Position numbers and translations under genes: made by a program
Shown here: piece by piece, positions 46,401 through 54,621 of the stretch
Layout of the letters: each line of letters starts with the position of its first letter
Position numbering within the stretch: position 1 is the first letter of the stretch
Notes under the pieces: generated by a model
Told to the model about the DNA's origin: nothing
Database searches by the model: none
The model's input: the letters and a program-made list of their open reading frames with translations, nothing else
From: Sacculina carcini
Lineage: Eukaryota; Arthropoda; Thecostraca; Sacculinidae
Direction of reading: 5' to 3'
NCBI GenBank assembly: GCA_916048095.2
Contig: OU696590.1
Coordinates: 6,121,552-6,185,551, forward strand
DNA length: 64,000 bases

Positions 46401-49400
46401 GGATGTCAGTATGTTTAGGGGTATCAGTAACACCACTCCGCCTCATGAATCTACCAGCTTCTCTGCACACAGAAGACCAAGTACAGAGGTGAAGGACACT
46501 ATCGGTGAAGTCCTATCTGGAACCAATTTAAAGCTAGTCGAAGATACCTGTGATCCCAGTGAAATTATATCCACCGGTCGAACGCACCCGACTGGTGCAC
46601 TGTCCTCTATTGCGGAACAGCCACCTGAATCTTCTAGTCTTCTCACTTCCCCGGTTGCATCGACGTCATTGGCGTCACTATCACGACCACCACCACTTCC
46701 GCCACTGACACCTCCACCTCCTCCGCCACTGGCACCTCCACCTCCTCCACTTCCGCCACTGGCACCCCCACCTCCTCCACTTCCGCCACTGGCACAACCA
46801 ATGTCATCGAGATCAGCAGCTTGTAAGAACACTCCTCAATATCCAAACTTTTTCTGGAGTCCGGTTCACGCGTCGGTGCTTTCGGGCACTATATTCGACA
46901 ATGCGCCTCGGGATTATGCCGAGAAGCTTATTGACTTGTCGGATTTTAAGAAGAAATTCAGACAAAGCATGAGACCGCAAAAAGCATCGTCCCCGAGTAG
47001 CGACAAACAATTAGAGTCTTTTTCCGGTGACAAGTCCAATGACATGTTTATTTTGGACTTGAAAGCGAAGGCGCTCATGAACAAAGTCAACATGCCTGTC
47101 GATGACGTTGTTCAAGCGGTTAATTCTTTTGACTTAGATATTTTGCCGCTGGAGACTCTTGAGCTTATTGACAATATTGTACCCAAAGGAAAAGACTTGG
47201 AGGCTATTCTGGAGGATCACAGAGGATCCGGTACAAGTGCACATTTGCAATCCCTCGTGAAAATCTGCCAAATACGCCGTGTAAACGAGAAATTGCAGAT
47301 AATGAGTTTCATGCACAATTTTTCCGACTCATTATCTGTCATTACTGCACGCGTAATAAATGTCAGACTGACCTCAGTCAAAATAATGAAATCAGAATCG
47401 CTAAAGATGATGTTCTCCATTATTCTGACTTTGGGAAACATCCTGAATGGAACAGAACAGTCAGTACTGGGGTTTCATCTGCCCAAGTACTTTTCAACTT
47501 CGATGAATGTCCAAGCGGCCGATAAGCAGTCATCGCTGGTTGATTATATAGCCAGCATTACGTCAAGTCGTCTTCAAGGAAAACTTGACCTGCTCCAAGA
47601 GCGTGAAATGTGTGAAGACGCCAGGAATATTTCGCTGAATCATTTGCGCAGCGAAATCAGGAGCATACAGCAGCAAATTCGCATAGCCTCAACCGAGATG
47701 CATTTGTTGTCGGAGGAAAGGAAATATCAGACGGCCAGGACGAATTTGAGCGAATTTCTCGTCGTCGCCCAGCGGCAATTTCAAACGCTGAAATCAAATC
47801 AGGCTTTGATGGAAGGGGCATGGTCTCGGTTGAATGAGTACCTTTGTGTAAGTCGTGTCGACAGAGAAGAAGTGAACATCTTCGCCATTCTTGCAGACTT
47901 TCTCCGAGCATTTGAATCGTCTACCAAGCGCAGCAATTAGCAAGCATGAAATCAACAAAAACAGTGGATGAACGCCACCGTTTTCTTCAGTCTTAGTTTT
48001 CCGATCTTTACAGACAACAACGCGGCTCTCAACCTTATTGAAACTACTGAACTCCACAAATTCCACACATGCAATCATCGAATCTTTCGCGTTTGAAGTA
48101 TGATAATTAAATGACAAGTCATGTGCGATGAAGACTGTAGTGTCGCCCAGAGGGACACAATCCCGATACACCCAGTTACACCAGATACACCAGCAACAAG
48201 TGAGATATATTCACGTCAGCGAACGAGTACGAACAATGATCAAGAAAATACCCAATATTCCTTCTCACCTGTATTTTCGCGTTTGTTATGTCACACTTGC
48301 GCCATCATAAGTCACATACAAATACAAAATATATACACATATTTGATGTTTCTGCGACCAAATAAACATAAATCACATCGTGTGGCGTGATTAGCTGCAG
48401 GCAATGATGACCAAGCAGAGCTTGGCGTTACAAATTATACGCGAGTGGGTGAACCAAACCGCCGAACCTCTGAAACTGACTCACCGAAACTCTTGGGGCT
48501 TTATCAAACCCTGATTAACAACCAATCGTTTTAAGCGCTTCACTTCAACATCTACACGTTGTTTCGATTAAACCATTCATATTCATCAGCGGGTTGAAAC
48601 TCGCTATTACACACACACACACACACCCGCAGATCAGTGCATCTTGTTTGTATGTGTGTGTGTAATATACTCATCATCATTCTTTGTTTTTGTTATATAT
48701 ATACATGTATTGTGATACAACTTTAGTTGCGTGTGGTTTGTCTTATGTAGCAGGTAAATGTGTTTGGAATATTGTTATATGATTCATTGGTTCATTACAA
48801 GCGGTGACAATATACACAGCCGATGCGGTTGAGCTGCTGCATAGGATAATACAAGTGGCGATTGTATCAATTTACTGTGATTCCAACGCACGAAAAACTC
48901 GACTTTATAATACTTGAAACGCGTACGCATAAAAACACATTTAAACACGCACACACACATACACACACACTTCCACACACAGACTCAATCCCAAAAACGT
49001 AACATGCGCAGACCAGCTATGGTTGTTATAGAGCAAGTGTGTTGTATAGCCACATTATAAATATGCATGGACAATGACAAGCGTTTATGGTTCAGACTCT
49101 TATTGTATTCCGTGGTGTAGTGGTTAGCACACCCGCCTCCGTGGTGTAGTGGTTAGCCGAGGTCCGTGGTTCGAACCCCGTCGGAGGAGAATTTCATTGG
49201 GCGAATTCTACAATCCCACAGCCCTTCTCCACCTAGCAGTAAACGTTACCTGATATCAGTCATGTGTTGTGCCATGCATTCTGGGGAGGTAGTCCTCTCT
49301 AATACGTCTTACGTCCTTGTTGCGTCATAGCGTGGAGAGGGTCGGTTCTGCGGTGGCAGCGAGCTGCACGGGGTACGCCTGTGTGTGTGTTCATAAGCTT

Positions 49401-50258
49401 CGGCTTCTTCCCGTGTAGCATCTGTCACTTAAACCTTTAACCTGTCAACTTTTCAAATGAATCATAAACGTTTGTTATTTGCGTTATTATTTGTGTTATT
49501 GTGTTAAATCACACGTTTGTTATTTAGTATTTCACCTTTCTACCACAATATACCAAATATAAGTTGATATTATAATAAAAAAATATTGGTACTGCTGCAG
49601 TGGCTTCAGCTACCACAAAAATATTTCAAGCCCCCCCCCCCCTGAGCCCCCCAAAAATTATAATCATGGACAATAAATTTCTTGCAACTGTAAATGAAGT
49701 CGTGTAACTATGGTTCAAGTTCGATGACTGAATCAGTGTGCCCCAGTCCCTTATTATAATATCATGTAGTCAGCGTTCGAGTGTAGTTCTTCATGCTTCG
49801 CCAAACCCCCTCAGCTTTTTCCTTAGCCCCCCATCGGAAAAATCCTGGCGCCGCCACCGTACTGATGTTAGATCTTATCGCGCTCAAAATCACATACACA
49901 CATACGCACACACACACACAATCATTTTTATAGTTCCGGGTGGACGCAAATCGTGAACTCAGGCCTTGCGCAATGCCCGCTTTTGTCTATCTGTATGTGT
50001 GTGCGTGTGTGTGTGACCATATAATTTGCCACATTCTACATTTAATATAAATCATGTAAATCGGTGTTTAAATTAACTTTGACTTAAATTGTTGAGGAAA
50101 TTTTAGCGAATTTTGTTTGTGTGTTTCCACGTTGTTTGCTGTTTGACGAATATTAATATTTTTTGTGCTTGATTCTGCTCCTAATGAAGCTAGGAAAAGG
50201 TGTTTGTGTTTGCCTCGCTACATTCCTTCTAATTGTCGGCTTGTCTCGGTTTTGTGTA

Positions 50259-50300
<42 letters not shown>

Positions 50301-51779
50301 GGTGTATTTGTGTGTGTGTGTGTGTGTTTTGTGTTTGTGCATGTATGTTTACGTCCGCGTGTACATGTGTGTGTGTTTGTGTATGTGTATTTGTGTTTGT
50401 GTGTGTGTGTGTGTGTGTGTTTGTATGCGCATGTATGTATGTGTGTGCTTGTTTGTGAGTGTGTATGTTTGTGAGTGTGTGTGTGTGTGTATGTTTGAGT
50501 GTTTGTGTGTGTGCTTGTGTATTTATGTGTGGTCGTGCGTGTGCATGTGTGTATCCATCTGTATGTATGTGTGTGTGTGTGCAGGTCACATAGGTCGCAC
50601 ATTCGGCGCGGAGTCGCTGTACAACGACGAGGCGATACGTTTGGAAACCACTGAATTGCAATCGCCCGGGGCGCTGGGCGGCCTCTCAGTGGAGGATGAT
50701 CGCGTGGGCGCGCGCAATTGGCTCTTCGACACTCCCGGCTGTGTTAGCGACAACCAGGTGCCGTGAGAGGGTGAGAGTGTGTTAGAAGGACAGAGTATGT
50801 GTGTTAGAAGGACAGAGTATGTGTGTTAGAAGGACAGAGTATGTGTGTTAGAAGGACAGAGTATGTGTGTTAGAAGGACAGAGTATGTGTGTTAGAAGGA
50901 CAGAGTATGTGTGTTAGAAGGACAGAGTATGTGTGTTAGCAGGACAGAGTATGTGTGTTAGAAGGACAGAGTATGTGTGTTAGCAGGACAGAGTATGTGT
51001 GTTAGAAGGACAGAGTATGTGTGTTAGAAGGACAGAGTATGTGTGTTAGAAGGACAGAGTATGTGTGTTAGAAGGACAGAGTATGTGTGTTAGAAGGACA
51101 GAGTATGTGTGTTAGAAGGACAGAGTATGTGTGTTAGAAGGACAGAGTATGTGTGTTAGAAGGACAGAGTATGTGTGTTAGCAGGACAGAGTATGTGTGT
51201 TAGAAGGACAGAGTATGTGTGTTAGCAGGACAGAGTATGTGTGTTAGCAGGACAGAGTATTGAGTCAAGTGAAAATATGAAGTTTTTTGTGTGTGGACTT
51301 TTATTATGTATGTTTATCAAATTATCGTGTTTTATATCAAATATCCATTGCTACAAGGTCAATTGACGTATACGTATTTTAGCTATTATTTTATTATGAA
51401 TAATTTATATTCATTTATCAGAAGCGCCCAAACAAAGAAATACAGAGAGAGACTTCAAAAAGTAATCCCTGAGAGAGAAAGATAGTTCGAAATGAAAATA
51501 ATAAATAAATAACAATAAACAATTAATCCGATAACACTTCATAATGTCACACTGCTACCACACTGCTCAATAAATAACAATATACCACAATATATTTGTG
51601 TATGTGTGAGAGGTCAGATTATTGACCTGTTGACCCAGGAAGAGCTGTTGTTGGCGTTGCCTCGTGACCTGCTGCGACCTCGCACGTTCTCGCTGTATCC
51701 GCGCCAGACTCTTTTCATTGGCGGTCTGGCGCGTCTCGACTATGAACTGGGACCCTCCATGATCAGGTGCGCTGTCTGT

Positions 51780-51822
<43 letters not shown>

Positions 51823-54586
51823 AGTTTATGTGTCTAAAAATGTTAATGTGTGTGTGTGTGTGCTAGTGTGTGTGTGTGTGTGTGTGTGTCAGTTTATGTG
51901 TGTATGTATGTGTGTGTGTGTGCTAGTGTGTGTGTCAGTGTGTATTTATGTGTGTGTGTTTGTGTATGTGTGTCAGTTTATGTGTGTAAAAATGTTAATG
52001 TGTGTGTGTGTGTGTGCTAGTGTGTGTGTGTCAGTGTGTATTTATGTGTGTGTGTTTGTGTGTGTGTGTCAGTTTATGTGTGTAAAAATGTTAATGTGTG
52101 TGTGTGTGTGCTAGTGTGTGTGTCAGTGTGTATTTATGTGTGTGTGTTTGTGTGTGTGTGTCAGTTTATGTGTGTAAAAATGTTAATGTGTGTGTGTGTG
52201 TGCTAGTGTGTGTGTGTCAGTGTGTATTTATGTGTGTGTGTTTGTGTGTGTGTGTCAGTTTATGTGTGTAAAAATGTGTAGGTGTGTGTCAGTGTGTGTG
52301 TGCTAGTGTATGTGTGTCAGTTTATGTGTGTAAAAATGTGTATGTGTGTGTGTGTGCTAGTGTGTCAGTTTATGTGTGTAAAAATGTGTGTGTGTGTGTC
52401 AGTGTGTATTTATGTGTGTGTGTTTGTGTGTGTGTGTCAGTTTATGTGTGTAAAAATGTTAATGTGTGTGTGTGTGCTAGTGTGTCAGTTTATGTGTGTA
52501 AAAATGTGTATGTATGTGTGTGTGTGCTAGTGTGTGTGTGTCAGTGTGTATTTATGTGTGTGTGTTTGTGTATGTGTGTCAGTTTATGTGTGTAAAAATG
52601 TTAATGTGTGTGTGTGTGTGTGTGCTAGTGTGTGTGTGTCAGTGTGTATTTATGTGTGTGTGTTTGTGTGTGTGTGTCAGTTTATGTGTGTAAAAATGTG
52701 TAGGTGTGTGTGTGTGTGCTAGTGTGTCAGTTTATGTGTGTGTGTATGTGCTAGTGTATGTGTGTCAGTTTATGTGTGTAAAAATGTTAATGTGTGTGTG
52801 TGTGTGCTAGTGTGTGTGTGTCAGTTTATGTGTGTAAAAATGTTAATGTGTGTGTGTGTGTCAGTTTATGTGTGTAAAAATGTGTATGTGTGTATGTGTG
52901 TGTGCTAGTGTGTCAGTTTATGTGTGTAAAAATGTGTATGTGTGTGTGTCAGTGTGTATTTATGTGTGTGTGTTTGTGTGTGTGTGTCAGTTTATGTGTG
53001 TAAAAATGTTAATGTGTGTGTGTGTGTGTGCTAGTGTGTCAGTTTATGTGTGTAAAAATGTTAATGTGTGTGTCAGTGTGTGTGTGCTAGTGTATGTGTG
53101 TCAGTTTATGTGTGTAAAAATGTTAATGTGTGTTATAACAAAGTTATAATCAGACCAGTTTTCTATCTGTCAGTTTACTCAGTTTTCTTTCTATCTCTTT
53201 CTCTCAGTTTACTTTCGCGTTCTTTCGCGGCTTGCTTGTGCAGCTGTCGTTAGGCTAATTTATGTGTTAGAGCGACGCCAGTATTACACGGCGCCTGATA
53301 TGTTTGGCAACGTGTGGAGTATGGGTGACAGTAATTTATGGCCCTTTTTTGTACGTCTGACTTGGCTGATCATCTGGAGGCAACACGCCTGTGTACTGTC
53401 AGATCGCGTTTAGAAATAGCTTGTGTCCCGGTTGTGTAGTTCGAGCGGTTTGGCCAGCTGGCATTGATTGTGGGATATGATGCCAACGACATGTGTTCGT
53501 AGGTATATAACCCGGGGTATACTAAGAATAGGAGGCTTGGTTTGGTGGCGGTGCTTGTGCTGTGCTTGTTGGTTTGAGTTGGTTTAGTTTGGCTAGCGAC
53601 TTGCGATGTAGGACTCACCATTAATAATTCATCATTAGGGTATTAGGTTCTGGATTTCATTAGATTTAGGAATAGCTTTAAGGTAGATTGACTGATTGCT
53701 GAAAATACACAATTAAAAGACGAATGGGTGACTATTACTTGTTATCGCGGAACATAACAACAAGAGGTTAAAAGGTTAAATGCCTAAGTGGCAGCTGCTA
53801 CACGGGAAGAAGTCGAAGCTTATGAACACACAGGCGTGCCCCGTGCAGCTCGCTGCCACCGCAGAACCGACCCTATCCACGCTATGACGCCACAAGGACG
53901 GAAGACGTATTAGAGAGGACCACCTCCCCAGAATACATGGCACAACACATGACTGATATCTGGTACCATCATTTTCTACTGGGTGGACAGGGGCTGTGGT
54001 ATTGTAGAATTCGCCCAATGAAATTCTGCTCCGCCGGGATTCGAACCACGGACCTCCCGCTTGTGAGGCGGGTGTGCTAACAACTGCACCACGGAGTCCA
54101 CAATCAGCCGAACGAAGATCAATATCTCAACATATCACTACCGTTACATGTGTGTGTCAGTGTGTATGTATGTGTGTGTGTGTGTGTGCTAGTGTATGTG
54201 TGTATGTATGCTAGTGTATGTATGGGTGTGCGCTAGCGTATGTGTGTTAGTTTGTGTGTGTATGTGTGTGCGTCTGTGTGTATGTGTGTGCGTCTGTGTG
54301 TATGTGTGTGCGTCTGTGTGTATGCTAGTGTATGTATGTGTGTGTTAGTTTGTGTGTGTATGTGTATGTGTGTATGCTAGTGTGTGTGTATGTGTATGTG
54401 TGTGCGTCTGTGTGTATGTGTGTGTCAGCTTATGTATGTAAAAATATGTATGTGTGTTAGTGTGTATTTATGTATGTGTGTGTGTCAGTTTGTATGTGCC
54501 AATCTATGTGTGTGCGTCAATATGCGTGTTTGTGTGTGTTTGTGTGTGTGACAGTTTGTGTGTAGGTGTGTGTTAATCTGTCTTTG

Positions 54587-54621
<35 letters not shown>

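Noticed and set aside
48121-48390. Small ORF downstream of the formin
   Set aside because: No domain, overlaps the likely 3' UTR and contains the AATAAA; composition is non-coding.
49107-49190. tRNA-Val gene
   Set aside because: The A-box region is duplicated, the anticodon arm is broken and a SINE body follows. The heads at 54100 and 19056 are rejected likewise.
50163-53253. Cys/Val-rich frames over GT tracts
   Set aside because: Low-complexity translation of GTGTGT; the real NOA1 exons are the short non-repetitive pieces.
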